DNA of 64,000 bases from Colius striatus (lineage: Eukaryota > Chordata > Aves > Coliiformes > Coliidae): the NCBI RefSeq assembly GCF_028858725.1, contig NC_084761.1:95319971-95383970 (forward strand), in the 5' to 3' direction. A program made the position numbers and the translations under genes. Below the pieces are notes generated by a model that had not been told where the DNA came from, ran no database searches, and was given only the letters and a program-made list of their open reading frames with translations. Shown one piece after another: positions 12,075-24,106 of this stretch. Each line of letters opens with the position of its first letter. Within the stretch, counting starts at the first letter, position 1.

Positions 12075-14328
12075 TATGTCTTGGCAAGATGTCATTTTAT
12101 GAGCCAAATATGGGAGGAAAGGAAGAGTGCTTAAGAAAAATGAATAGATGGATACTTCCAGAACACAGTTCTATTTCTAAGGAACTGAGCTAAACCTGTG
12201 TCATATAATACACTTTCACAGTCTTAAGACGACTCTGCTATTTTTTATTGATTTAGTGAGATTTTATAAAGATGTGGGTGGGCTTCTCTGCTGTAGTAAA
12301 CTTTTTGTAACTGCAAGCAGTGGGAAATTAAATCTGAAGTCATGTTTAACCTGAGAGCCACAGAGTCCCTAACTCACATTAAAATTACCGTAGTGATAAT
12401 ACTGCCCATTAAAGAGAGGGAAATAAAATGAAACAAACAAATGAAAAGCACACAGAAATTATTTCAGAATTAGAGGGGAAAAAACAAAAATACCATGGTT
12501 GAACTTTCATGAGGGAGTCAGATAAAATTATCTAGAATAACTCATGAGTGGTGCTATATTTGACACATAAAACGGGAAAGTTAGGAAACATGATTGACCC
12601 TGAGCTAAAGTTTAACACCAAATTTAGAATAACTGATGGTTATTTAGAAATAATTGTGGGTTACAAATGATGTCTTCTTATCTAGAGTGTGGGATTTCCA
12701 TCAACAGTTCAATTAAAAATGCAGAAAGTAGCATTCTGATTTCTAATAGGTTAGGAGTTACTGCCAGGTCTCAATACATGACTCCAAAGTTTTTCTGAGA
12801 GTTGGGAGCCTGGGTTAACAATCTCCCTCTTTGTACTGTGCCCAGAGCCTGCTTAGCTTGTGAGATTTTGGATTGCATCTTTATGTAACGCCTTTCTGGG
12901 AAAAGAAGTTCACTGTTGCTTTTAGCTATTGTTCTCTTGCCTCAGAACTCTAAAGAGAGATAATTATTTGGACACTACTGAATTACTCATAATGCATACA
13001 TTGCTGAGCAAAAACTGACTTGACTCTCCTTTTGGAAAGCTTGGTGAGAATAATTATCTAATTTACAGACACTGCAGAAAATGACTATAATAAATGATAG
13101 TCCCTGTTCAGAACAGAATGCATCATACAGCTAGATTAAAATACAGTTAATTGTACAGAATGAGAGGAGTGTAGAGTGACAGAAATAGGATGCAATTTAC
13201 AAAGGAGAAAACATGCTTTAGAGAGGCATCTCTAAAATACATCTCTAAATATAGAGTGATGATAGACAAGAAAACTAAATCCACAGCTTTGAACATCTTT
13301 GTGGCTTGAAATCCATGTCCAAACCATACAGCTGGTGCTCATCTCTAACAGGAAATGTCATTTGTAAACTTTTAGTACCATCTGATTTTAAGGGCCAACT
13401 CATCACAGCTGAATTACAATCAAGTATTTAACATGTATTTAATTTTCTTTTATTAATATTACTTCAGAATAATAAAGGGTAAAAAAAATAAGGGGAAATA
13501 CAGAAGTAGATAAATATCCATCTATCTGAATATTCTTCAGATTTATTGTTAATTAGTACTTTGTCCAGGTTCTGTAAAACAGAAAGATTTTATAAACATC
13601 TAAACCTGCAAAATGGTTCAATACCAATGTCAGGCCATCAGAACAATAGTAAAACATAAATTCACAATATTGACTGTTTCAATCCACTGTCAGTAGAAAA
13701 TTAAGATTCCTAAGGTTACGTTCACACATAACATATCTAACTTTCACACACATTCTTTGTAATCTGGCTTCAGAGCCTGTAGGCACAACTACAATTACAG
13801 TCGACACGCTTCAGAACTACTCCTGAATGAAGCTTGAAAGACAAAAGACAAGAACACAGTGAATCTTCTATAGCACAAGTACCCTCACAATACTTGACTT
13901 ATACTTAATTTATCTCCATTCCAATATCTTTGTTATGAATTAGGATTGGTAAGAAACAAAATGAAGAGGCAGAACAGGAGCAGAAAAGAATTGGTGAGCT
14001 TTTCAAGAGTGTTCCAAATGTCCATGCTTCTGACTAAAATAATTTTTAAAAAGGATATTTTAGTTTGCACTGTACTCATTGCTGAAGTGTAATCAAATAA
14101 TTCAATTGGATTCCTTGCCATTCTTCCTGTCAGTCAGATTATCTGAATTTTGCTGCTGCCCATCAAATGATATGGATTTGAACAGAAGTCTTAAAAAGAA
14201 ATTTCTGGAACATAACAGTACATTAACATTGTCTGTAATATGTTGTAGTCTAGAATAAACAAAGGCATGGATGAATTTGGTACATCATAGCTAATCCTTA
14301 TGTAACTGGATATCCACTTGGAAAAAAC
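12075..14328. other. Unique DNA
   Basis: About 2.2 kb without a recognised repeat, RNA gene or exon. Confidence 0.5.
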
Positions 14329-14342
14329 ACAGAATCATAGAA

Positions 14343-14592
14343 TCATAGTGTTGCCGCTACAAACAACATCACCAGGCCACCCGCATGGATCATTCAGCTC
14401 ACTGACTGCTGAGGGGACAAGATCACTGCATACTCAGTATGGATAATGCTTTGTTCCAGCTTATTGCTTACGCCATGCACTTTTATCTGCTAATACAAGC
14501 ATCTCTTTTCACTCCACCCCGTGTCCACCTCTTCTGTACTCTGCACCTCACGCGTTACAACCCGAGATCTTCGAGCGCCTACAACATCATAG
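14343..14592. repeat. 6-bp target duplication flanking LTR insertion
   Basis: TCATAG occurs immediately left of the insertion (14343-14348) and immediately right (14587-14592). Removing the insertion and one copy leaves an uninterrupted CR1 tail. The tail is itself repetitive, which weakens the test slightly, but the rebuilt site fits exactly. Confidence 0.75.
14349..14586. mobile_element. Probable short solo LTR inserted in CR1
   Basis: A 238-bp segment foreign to CR1. It starts TGTTG and ends CAACA, a perfect 5-bp inverted terminal match of the TG...CA type, and sits between 6-bp direct repeats. A 6-bp duplication is usual for alpha/beta-type (ERVK-like) elements. It has nine CpGs in 238 bp, far above its surroundings, which argues for a young insertion. 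On the minus strand an AGATAAAAG box near 14490 could be a TATA element, but orientation is not settled. No internal retroviral sequence is present. A non-LTR origin is less likely given the ends and duplication. Confidence 0.65.
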
Positions 14593-17500
14593 AATGGTAG
14601 GAGTTGGAAGGGACCTTTAGAGACCACCTAGTACAATCCCCCTGCAGAAGCATGTCCCACCTAGATCAGGTCACACAGAAACATGTCCAGGTGGGTCTTG
14701 AAGACCTAAATAGAAGGAGACGCCACAACCCCTCTGTGCAGCCTGTGCCAGGGCTCCCTCACCCTCACAGTAAAATAGTTTTTTCTTATGTTTAAATGGA
14801 ACTTTTTGCTTTCCAGCTTAATCCCATTACCCCTTGTCCTGTTCCTAGACACAATAGAAAAAAGGGATGCCCCAACCTCCTGACATCCACCATTTAGATA
14901 CTTCTAAACATTAATGAGATAATGAGATTCCCCCCTCAGTCTCCCCTTCTCCAGACTAAACAGCCCTAGTTCCTGCAGCCTTTCCTCATACGGAAGATGC
15001 TCCAGTCCCCTGATCATCTTGGTAGCCCTGCACTGGACTCTCTCCAGCAGTTCCCTGTCCCTCTTGAGCTGGAGAGCCCAGAAATGGACACAGGACTCCA
15101 GATGAGGCCTCACCAGGTTGGAGCAGATGGGGAGCACAACCTCCTTTGACCTGCTGGCCACATTCTTGATGCATCCCAGGATGCCATTGGCCTTTTTGGC
15201 CACAAGGGCACATTGCTGGCTCATGGTTTGTTTATTATCAACCAGGATTATCAACATATCAAAAGAGATGTGAACTTCACAGTTTCCAGTGATAGAAAGA
15301 TGATAGATATCAAACTCCCAAAACACTAGTGAGAAATAGATGAGTTCATACTAATTACGCCAAATGAGAAGCCTGGACATCTTTTGAAATTAAGACAACA
15401 TTGTTCACAGATATCCTGTGATAGAAGTGGCACATGACAAATGTGATGAAGACTTGATGCTGGGGACAGATCAGAAAAGAAAACCTCAGGGTAGAGAAAA
15501 GTTACAAGAAGAGAAATTCTAGTTGGAAATAAGGAAAAAAAGCCTTTGCTATGATGGTGGTTAAGTATTAATTTTCCCAACAAGTTCTGGAATCTCTGTC
15601 TTTGAAGATTTTCAGAATTTGACTGGAAAAGGTGCTGAGCAAATTGATCTGACTTTTTTAGCCCTTCTTTGAAAACGTAGTTCACTGGAAGTCTCTTTTA
15701 TTTAAATCTTTCTAGGATTCTGTTCTATTAGCCTCCTCAGATCGGAATAGGCATGCTAATCATAAAACATAGACTCCCCTTGTGTTTTTGTCTGAACACA
15801 AGGTGAATTCTTTGAAAAAGGACTGATTCTCTAATATAAGGAATCTTTTCCTGAAGAGAATAATATCCTGAAACTGTTTCCATATAGTGACTATTTCTCT
15901 TCATTGACTGTAGAAGTTACTGGCTTCTTTCCTTCAAAGGAAATAAATCCCTCTCCCTGTACAACCATGAACTCAGCACTTATTTCTGCAAATTGCCACT
16001 TGCAAAGGATCATACTATACTCTTTCATCCTATAAGATCAGTATTTTTCAAGTGCTTTTCTCTTCATTTCTCTCATAAAAATGAGAGGAAAACAGCAGTT
16101 CACTTTAATGACCAGCATAACATTATACTGTTTTGAATCGAAATGCATGTCTTTCATTTAATCATCATCCATAAAGATATTTTTTCTTACTTCATCTAGA
16201 AGAGTCAGGGAATTGTTAGATTTTACTGTTAAGTCTCCCTGCACTGCATTTTATAAGAATAACATTAATTCTGGCACTTTTATTTGGACTAAGCAAAGAT
16301 ATCCAGATAAAACCTCTAAGTATGTGGCATAACTCTCCTAATTTAGGCAGTATTTGTTTCATCATGTTCAATACCTCTTTCTGAAAGTGAAACACATCAC
16401 ATAAATTAATGCATATTTATGGGTGTTTATGATTACAATTGGTTTTCACTCCCTTTAAATTTGAGACAAATGAAAATGCAGAGTAAATATAGCAATTTTT
16501 GTAGTCAGGAAGACAAACTGCATTGTGAATGAAAGATATTGTATGTTCTGCAAGCATAACAGCTTAATATCTTAAATATCTTAAAAAGAAGTGGATGAGA
16601 ACTTTGTTCAACTCCCAAAGCATATTGTAGGATATTAATTCTTAGGATGCTGATGGGGAGAGATCAGCTACAGAGATTTTAAATTATGAGCCATCTACTT
16701 CCCAAAGAAGTCATAGAGAAGACTGTGTAAACAGCGGACACTGCAAATTCCTTAGGCTTGAATTTGCATCATCGGTGATGCTCACCATACATTCACAAAA
16801 CTCAAAACTCTAAAATAAGTAGACAATAAATAGTTGAATGGAAAGACTACAAGTCACCACATCACTTTTCATTTTTTCTGTGATTTCTCATACCCATTCC
16901 AATGGAGTGTTTCATACTCCTTAGGGATCTTGTCTGGTGAACTTGATTCCCAACCACATGTCTCTTTAGCTAAGTACTTATCCAGCTTCTTGTCAATAGT
17001 AATGAGAATAGGGAAACCTACTTTCAGGCAGATTACTGCTCCTCCAGCCTCTCCAAAGATGCTAAAACTTAAATGGTAAGATCTTGATTTTGTGGAAGGA
17101 GAGGTCCCCTCTAATACTTTTAGATCAAAATGTTTTAGAGAAGTGATCTGAATAGTCAGTTACTGTTGCACAGAAGAATATTTCATTCCTTCCTTTTCAA
17201 AATTTTAGTAAAGTAAAGATCAGTTCTGTTTCTAACATTAACCATTACATATGTTTAAAGAGGACAGAAGTGAACATTCGGAAGAATTACCACCAATTTT
17301 ACTGACTTTCAGAAATGTATGTTGATGCCTCAAAGAGGTGTCACATGGGCACAGTCAAACACCAAGGCTAGAAGTAGAGATAGATATGATTTTTATTCTT
17401 TTTAGGAAAATATATCAATAATGACCTATAGTCTTCTGCAAATGTTAAATGACATTTGAATTTTTGTTTGCAGTTGCTAATCAGTAGGACAGAGAACATA

Positions 17501-18369
17501 CATGCTATCTTAATCTTTCAAGACTACAGAACAGAGGAAAAGAAGGACCCAGAAGTAAACTAGAGATGTTAATACTCCTTCCAAGTGATAATTCTGCTAC
17601 AATCTACAATCTTTTCTTCTTTTTTTTTTTTTTTTGTTAAAATAACCATGTCCATTCTACTTCTCTAGGTGATAATTGTCAGAAACATGCATTTAGTCCT
17701 GTGGGTTTAGAAATGAGATTCTCTGGAAAGGATGAGCTCCTCCATTCAATTCAAGGACATCTTCCTGAAGGTATTTGATGCTAGTAACTTAAGTATCGGG
17801 ATCTGAATGTAAGTAACATATAGCATTTCCTGAGAGCATTACTTGGTCACAGCATAAATCAGTTGGACTTCATAATCATCATGACAATAGCCTGACTGGA
17901 TTTAACTATTCATCTACATTTAATTTGTTAGCTTTTAAAAATACAGATTGATAAAGTATGTTTCTGCTACTGCCTTCTGAACTGTCTCAACCGGCCTTGT
18001 GCTTTGTCAATATGTTTATGCTGTGGGTTTCTTTTTTTTTAAGTTTCAATAATCTGGAGATCTCATTCCATATTTTACCCTGCACAATGTCACTCTCACC
18101 TGCTTCTCCTCTGAGTCTGACCTAAAAGAACTTAATCAAGATGTTGTCTAGTCTACAGAAAAGCTCCACATTTATGAGCGGCTCTTTTTCTTCTATTTGT
18201 TTACCTTCCCTGAAAAGCATTTATCTTTCCATCATCACAGAGCTCCAATCATGAAAGTCATTCTACTCTATCCTTACATTTCTAATGGCATTGCATTTGG
18301 GCATCCACATTCAGGAGATCTAGCTCCTTCTTATTTACCAGGCTATATGCATTTCTGTACAGACATTGC

Positions 18370-18403
18370 TGTGCTCTCTTTTGAACAGTGTGCTCTCTTT
18401 TGA
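18370..18403. repeat. 15-bp direct repeat
   Basis: TGTGCTCTCTTTTGA occurs at 18370-18384 and again at 18389-18403, separated by ACAG: a local 19-bp duplication. Confidence 0.85.
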
Positions 18404-18489
18404 CCCTTTCCAAGACTCTACCTCATGCACTTACCACTCCTGCCATAGTTTGCTTCATCTTACTCGAATACATTAATGCCAACCATGAA

Positions 18490-18510
18490 CATACATACAT
18501 ACATACATAC
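18490..18510. repeat. (CATA)n microsatellite
   Basis: Five perfect CATA units plus one base. Confidence 0.95.
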
Positions 18511-19030
18511 TTTAAAATTCCATCTCCTTGATTACCCTATTTGTGAAAGTAGTCTTCTATAGTTTGTGGATGGATCCTGTCTCCTGCTCTGTTCTTCAAA
18601 GAAGGATCCATGGTTACAAAAGGCAGGGAGCTGCCTGCATTGCGAGCCATACAGACAGTTATTAACTCACATAATCCACTCATTTCTATCAGAGACCCCC
18701 ATAGAAAGTCCAATTTAGGACTACAGAGAGCCTATTAGGGCTCCCACATTCTTCACTTCTGTTCCTAGAGCTCTGTATTGTCTCTTAATTTGCTCCAGGC
18801 CTCCCTTGGTACTGGTTCTAATACAGATGGTACTGATGCTGATGAACAAAGTGCATTACTGGTTCTGGGGTTTGACAAGCCTCAGTAATCTCTCTGTGGT
18901 TTCTCAGATTACTCCTGGTAAGCAACAAACTTCCTGTGACAACATGTTCCTTCCCTCAGGGAGAGTAGCACATTGTAATGCTGGCAGAAGGATGAGGGCA
19001 GGAGAAGAGGAATGTACATTTACTTGAATA

Positions 19031-19279
19031 ACACAAAATCACAGAAAGGTATGTGTTGAACAGGACCTCTAGGGATCATCCAGTTCAACCCTGGGCTAAA
19101 GCAGGTTCCCTTCAATAAGGGGGCATAGTAATGTGCCAAGACAGGTTTGGAATCATGTCTAGAAGGAGCCTTCACACCCTTCCTGGACAGCGTGGGCCAG
19201 GGCTCCCTCACTTCAACACCAAAGATTATTCCTTTGTTCCAGCTTGTACCCGGTACACCTTGTCCTGTCACTGGGCACT
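19031..19279 (-). mobile_element. CR1 LINE 3' end fragment
   Basis: Starts with ACAAAATCACAGAAAGG (decayed tail), then GGGATCATCCAGTTCAACCC and CTAAAGCAGGTTCCCTTC, and ends in CTTGTCCTGTCACTGGGCAC. Diverged and 5'-truncated. Confidence 0.87.
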
Positions 19280-20519
19280 AAAATACACATACTTGTATCA
19301 GAAACTGCCTGGTGATGGGAATCCATTCTCAATTTTCATGTGGCTAACGAAATGTTATGAGCTATGGGATGTAAAGACTACTGAAGAGTGATCAAAAAAG
19401 CTAAGGTGCTGAGTAACAAACTGCATTCAATCTAACAAAACAGAAAAGAAAAATAAAGACAAAAAGGTAAAAAAAGTAACTATCCTCCTTCTGATGGACC
19501 CTGTGCATTGTGCTTTAAGTGCAAAGGTTTGTTTTCATTTAAGCTTGATCTCAGTCCAAACTCTTTGCAAAGGAATCTTGAATTGCGACAAAAGTCACCT
19601 CTGGTCACCAGGGGAAAAAAAATATTTTCTATTACAGGAGACCTGGTTATGTGTCATTTCTACCTTTCTCAGCATTTTCTTGTCTTTGCTGTGCTTCAGG
19701 AAACATCTCTCCTGCTATTCACATACACACCTCTGTATTCCACAAAAATCCTTCTCCAAGTGTAGACAGTTGTTTTCTGGGAAAAGGCAGTCTCAATCTT
19801 CCTCCAGAGTTTTCCCACTGGGAAGTACTCCAAAAAATGAAAGAGAAATGGTCAAACTACCACCCTGGCACTCAGCCACACATGTTTAAGAGAGCATGAT
19901 GTGCATATAGTAACTGCAAACAAGTTAAACAGCTGTGAAATCTCTCATGGTTACTCTGTGAAGAATCAGAGGTTTATTATGTTATATCTTTCCTGACACA
20001 CTTTGTGATCATATACTTCTGCGTGGAGGACTCCTAAAATCCCTTATCCCTTATGGTACCATTGCAAAGCTTCTTACTTTTAATGAGACTCCAATTGTGT
20101 GCCACTAATATGGACTTACACTATTACAATGGATAACAATTTGCCCTGGAAATCTATTTAAAGTAATAAATATATCTAATTGTATATTTAAAAAAAATGA
20201 CAAGTCAATTTAACAGAAACAGAGTGATACTGAAGGAATGGGGGAAAAAAGCAGCTGCAAGGACCTCCTAATCAATTCGTTCTTTTTTAAAAAGAAATAA
20301 TAAAAACACGTAGCTAAGTTCATAGCTTAGTTCCTGGCTAAGCAATACAGCATTCTAGTTCTCTTCAAACCTCTAAGGTCCTGGCCTAAAAAGCTTTGAG
20401 ATTTGTACCCCAAATAGTACAAATAAACCCTTAGCAAATAAGTACTTATGAGCTAAAATCATCAGCACATACTCTCGCTTTGAGGAGAAAGACATATATT
20501 CACATGGAAGCTTTTTGGT
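19280..20519. other. Unique DNA
   Basis: Three overlapping plus frames at 19494-19899 have no recognisable domain and lie in three different phases. No gene is called. Confidence 0.5.
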
Positions 20520-21380
20520 GGGGCCGGGAGTTCTCCAACGAGAGTGGCAGTGGAGCTCACTGGGCCCAGCTCAGAGGCCATGGCGAGTGGGTGCCCGCTG
20601 CAGAGATGGCTAACATCGCAGTGCAGAGGATCAAGCGGGAGTTCAAGGAGGTGCTGAAGACCAGGGAGACGAGCAAAAACCAAATTAAAGTAGACCTTGT
20701 AGATGAGAATTTTACAGAATTAAGAGGAGAAATAGCAGGACCTCCAGACACACCATATGAAGGCGGAAGATATCAACTAGAGATAAAAATTCCAGAAACA
20801 TATCCATTTAATCCTCCCAAGGTGCGATTAATCACCAAAAATATGACATCCTAATATTAGCTCAGTCACTGGAGCCATTTGTTTGGATATTCTGAGAGAT
20901 CAATGGGCAGCAGCAATGATTCCAAGAACAGTGTTGTTATCACTGCAAGCATTGTTGGCAGCGGCAGAACCAGATGATCCACATGATGCAGTAGTGGCAA
21001 ACCAGTACAAACAAAATTCAGAAATGTTTAAACAGATAGCTTGACTTTGGGCACATGTATGCTGCAGCACCAGTTTCTAGTCCAGAATACACCAAAAAAA
21101 TAGAAAACTTTTGTGCTATGGGCTTTGCAGTAATAGTGGTCTTCTCTTCAACATCATGGGATGTAGAGACTGCAACAGAATTACTCCTGAGTAACTGAGC
21201 CATGTAGAGAGTTGCTTCAGTAGTCCAGCTTGCCCCTTCTGGAGGAGCATCACCATCTGTTATTTTTAGGATTCTATATAGATTCTCTTTTAAAACTGGC
21301 ACTCTTGCCTGATGATGCTATCTAGGCACGATTGGAGACAGAAAGAATCACTCTGTAAATAAAGCTAATTAATTATATGT
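20520..21380 (+). pseudogene. UBE2K: UBE2K processed (retro)pseudogene
   Basis: This is an intronless copy of the mRNA for UBE2K (E2-25K/HIP2), an E2 ubiquitin-conjugating enzyme with a UBC fold and a C-terminal UBA domain. The copy starts at the ATG at 20606 (MANIAVQRIKREFKEVLK) and runs to the TGA at 21196-21198; about 85 bp of GC-rich 5' UTR precede it and an AATAAA lies at 21358-21363. Damage: one extra A in the A-run at 20837-20841 (+1 frameshift); the Trp codon just before His-Pro-Asn is TGA (20844-20846); an Arg codon has become TGA (21042-21044); 2 bp are missing near 21058 and 9 bp (three UBA residues) at 21126/21127. The span is 593 bp, exactly what 603 bp for 200 codons plus stop gives after +1, -2 and -9. 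The active-site Cys codon survives at 20880-20882. The only open reading is 83 native codons (20606-20854, the last four frameshifted), lacking the catalytic Cys. No poly(A) tail or target duplication is evident. Not expected to make an active enzyme. Confidence 0.95.
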
Positions 21381-23651
21381 ATACAACTAAATCTGATTTA
21401 CATATATAGCCCAAGAATGTAATGCTGATGGAGACTCCCCCGTACATTCAGCATAGCCCTAACCACGTGGAGCTGGATCCACCTTTCAGGGAGATTTCTC
21501 TCCAATTCCACTTTCTGGTGTTTGCAGATTTGACCCATAAGATGCTCATCCTGTATCTTGAGATACAGATCTTCAGTGAGATGGGTTTTTCTCTGCAAGA
21601 AAAAAGGTTCTAAAAGTACATGTCTCCTCAAGAGTGAAAACAAGACAGTTGTTCCTAATCTTTCAACTGTAATCATCTATCTGCAAACATCTTTTCCTGC
21701 ATCTCTTCTACTTCTCATTTTTTTCCTCTGTGAGGTTCAAAACCAGAAAATTATTCAGGATTGGTGAGGCTTTGAATGAGGTTTCCAAGAACTTCCTTTC
21801 TGTAACTGCATCAAAACTAATAACAACTTATGGAAATATCAGCTAGATCAATACAATTCATTTTATCACTGGTTTTTGTATTTGAATCACAACTGTCCCA
21901 GGAAGTACTGAGGCATTTAAAGTAGATCCATTCTAGTTCCTCATTCTGCCTGTCAGTCATAACTACACTAAGTTTTATGAGACAGGTTCCATTCTGATAA
22001 GATTTCTTGCTATTTTACATGCAAGTCTGAATATTTTCAGAAATGTTACACTGATATACACAGCCAACATTTTCACTAAAGCAACATTTGCATTAAGAAA
22101 CCACCAAAGCAAGATAACCAATTGCAATGCAATAAAATCCTATCATTTAGGAATATTCATTAAGCTCTCTTGGTGAAAGGAACACCATTTTAGGCAACCA
22201 GATGCAAGGAAAAAAGCAAGAGCTGCACACACTGATGGATAATTTCAAATCTTTTAGGAAGTGCATGAACACTTAGAATTCAACTGTTTCATATAGTCAG
22301 GGATCCATCTCTACACATCTCTTGCCATAGTTATTCATATAGCAGCTGTTGCAAAACATTCCTAATAAGCCTCATGGCTTCACCCAAAACTACTCACAGT
22401 TCAGAACCATCTTTTCATTATTAAGATCCTACTTCACACTTTCCCCAGATAATTGAGTTATGATTTTAAAAGCCAAACACACTGGAGAGTAAAGTCTCCT
22501 AGGGAAAAAAAAAAACCACCCAAACAAAACAGTGTCTGTTAGTAAAACCTAAAGGAAAGGTGAGACATTATACTGCTACCTGAATTCCACTCCCATCTTT
22601 CAAACAAATCTATCAGCATTGTTTCCTACATCACTTCTCTAAAAATACTTCATCAAATAAAATTTTTTAAAGATATTATTTTATCTATCCTTCCTAAAGG
22701 ATAAAATCTGTCATACTAATGTCCTTAAACAGTGCTGTCAGGGCCTTGACTACCCCAACAGGCTCTCATTGCCCTGAACAGCCTCAGCTAGGACCTCCAC
22801 TCATCCACAGGTTCCCTTTGACCAGGTACTGCATGAAGCTCAGACAGATGGTTCCATTATTTGCCTGAGTTGTACTGACTGTGCTTTGTATTTGATTCTG
22901 TGCTGATCTTAATCTGCTCATCTGCCTTCTTGATTTGATCTCAGATCTGTGTTCTGATTGTTAACTTATTTTTCGTTCACAAGCCCTGATCATTGTCAGT
23001 GGATCTCCTCCTCTGGTTCAAGTACCCAAGCAAGATATTTGGTTTCCCATCTAGGACAGATGTGCACAATAATTAGAAAGATGTTCCAGATTCTCATTGC
23101 CATGTATCTCTTCCAGAGTTGTTGCAGGACTGTGATGGCTCTACTGTAAGGCTTTTTCACATTGCTAAATTTCTTCAAGGGCTCCTAGATAGAAAAATGG
23201 GGGACAGAAGACAAACACAAGCTCTCTCATAGTCCCTTTTAGTGTTATAATTCTTTTTACTATGCTTATTCCTAAATGAGGAGGCAGATGCTCAGGGTCT
23301 TCTGATGTTATTTCCATAGAGCAGTAAGTACCATTAGACATATAAGTCTAACCACAAAATCATTTGCTAGATAAAGACAACTAACAAAAGGCTCAGGAAA
23401 CAAAGCTCTGTATTTTTTTTTTTTTACTTCCAAATTTACTTTGTCCAGCAGGTTGCTTGGAATGGGACGTGGGTCAAGAAGACGGTGGCAACATTTTTTT
23501 CACTGTTCCTTTTGTGACCTAGAAAGGTTTTACTTTGCATTCATTTTCATTGACTTATTAGATTTTAGTGTGAATCTGAGGCTTGGGGGTCTCATTCTCT
23601 GCTGTGTTACTACTGAGTAGATACTGTCATCCTAATATAACAACTTTTATT
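21381..23651. other. Unique DNA with a possible old repeat
   Basis: Mostly AT-rich sequence without recognised elements. The stretch 22735-22960 is less AT-rich and reads like an old interspersed repeat (TGTCAGGGCC start, then CTCAGACAGATGGTTCC), but I could not name a family. Confidence 0.4.
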
Positions 23652-24106
23652 GAGGGACAGGAAACTTCTGGAGAGAGTCCAGTGCAAGGCCACCAAAATG
23701 ATCAGGGGACTGGAACATCTTCCTTAGTCTAGAGAAGAGGAGACTGAGGGGAGATCTTATGAATATTTACAAATATCTAAATGATGGATGTCAGGAGGTT
23801 GGAACATCACTTTTTTCTGTTGTATCTAGTAACATGACAAGGGGTAATGAGATGAAGCTGGAATACAAAAAGTTCCATTTAAACACAAGGAAAAACTATT
23901 TTACTGTGAGGGTGACAGAGCAGTGGCCCAGGCTGCCCAGGGAGGGTGTGGAGGCTCTGTCACTGGAGGTCTTCAAACCCACCTTGACACGTTCCTGGAT
24001 ACATGTGACCTGATCTAGGTGGACCTGCTTCTGCAGGGGGATTGGACTAGATAATCTCTGGAGGTCCCTTCCAACCCCTACCATTCTATGATTCTATGAT
24101 TTTATG
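23652..24106 (+). mobile_element. CR1 LINE, 3' part
   Basis: Starts in the end of ORF2 (GGAAACTTCTGGAGAGAGTC, then GGACTGGAACATCTTCC), passes GAGATCTTATGAATATTTAC and GGCCCAGGCTGCCCAGGGAG, and ends with GACCTGCTTCTGCAGGGGGA, GGTCCCTTCCAACCCC and an intact octamer tail. One of the better preserved copies. Confidence 0.95.

Larger units (their letters stand above)
14329..15250 (-). mobile_element. CR1 LINE 3' part, split by an LTR-like insertion
   Basis: A 5'-truncated CR1 of about 684 bp without the insert. The minus strand encodes the C-terminal tail of the CR1 ORF2 protein: blocks reading [49 protein letters not shown] and ELGLFSLEK run in order over about 15230-14910, then the 3' UTR. The catalytic domain is missing. 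At 14349 the octamer tail is interrupted by a foreign 238-bp segment, and CR1 sequence resumes at 14587. It shares the CTGCAGAAGCA block with the copies at 23652, 31350, 35708 and 51801, suggesting one subfamily that was active relatively late. Confidence 0.93.
15251..19030. other. Unique DNA, 3.8 kb
   Basis: No CR1 or LTR recognised. It contains a T16 tract at 17620-17635, a CATA array and a short direct repeat. No open frame has a recognisable domain. Confidence 0.5.

Noticed and set aside
20480..20854. Functional short UBE2K isoform of 124 codons
   Set aside because: The upstream extension is UTR and flank read in frame by chance, and the frame ends before the catalytic Cys codon because of the extra A and stop, so no active E2 could result.
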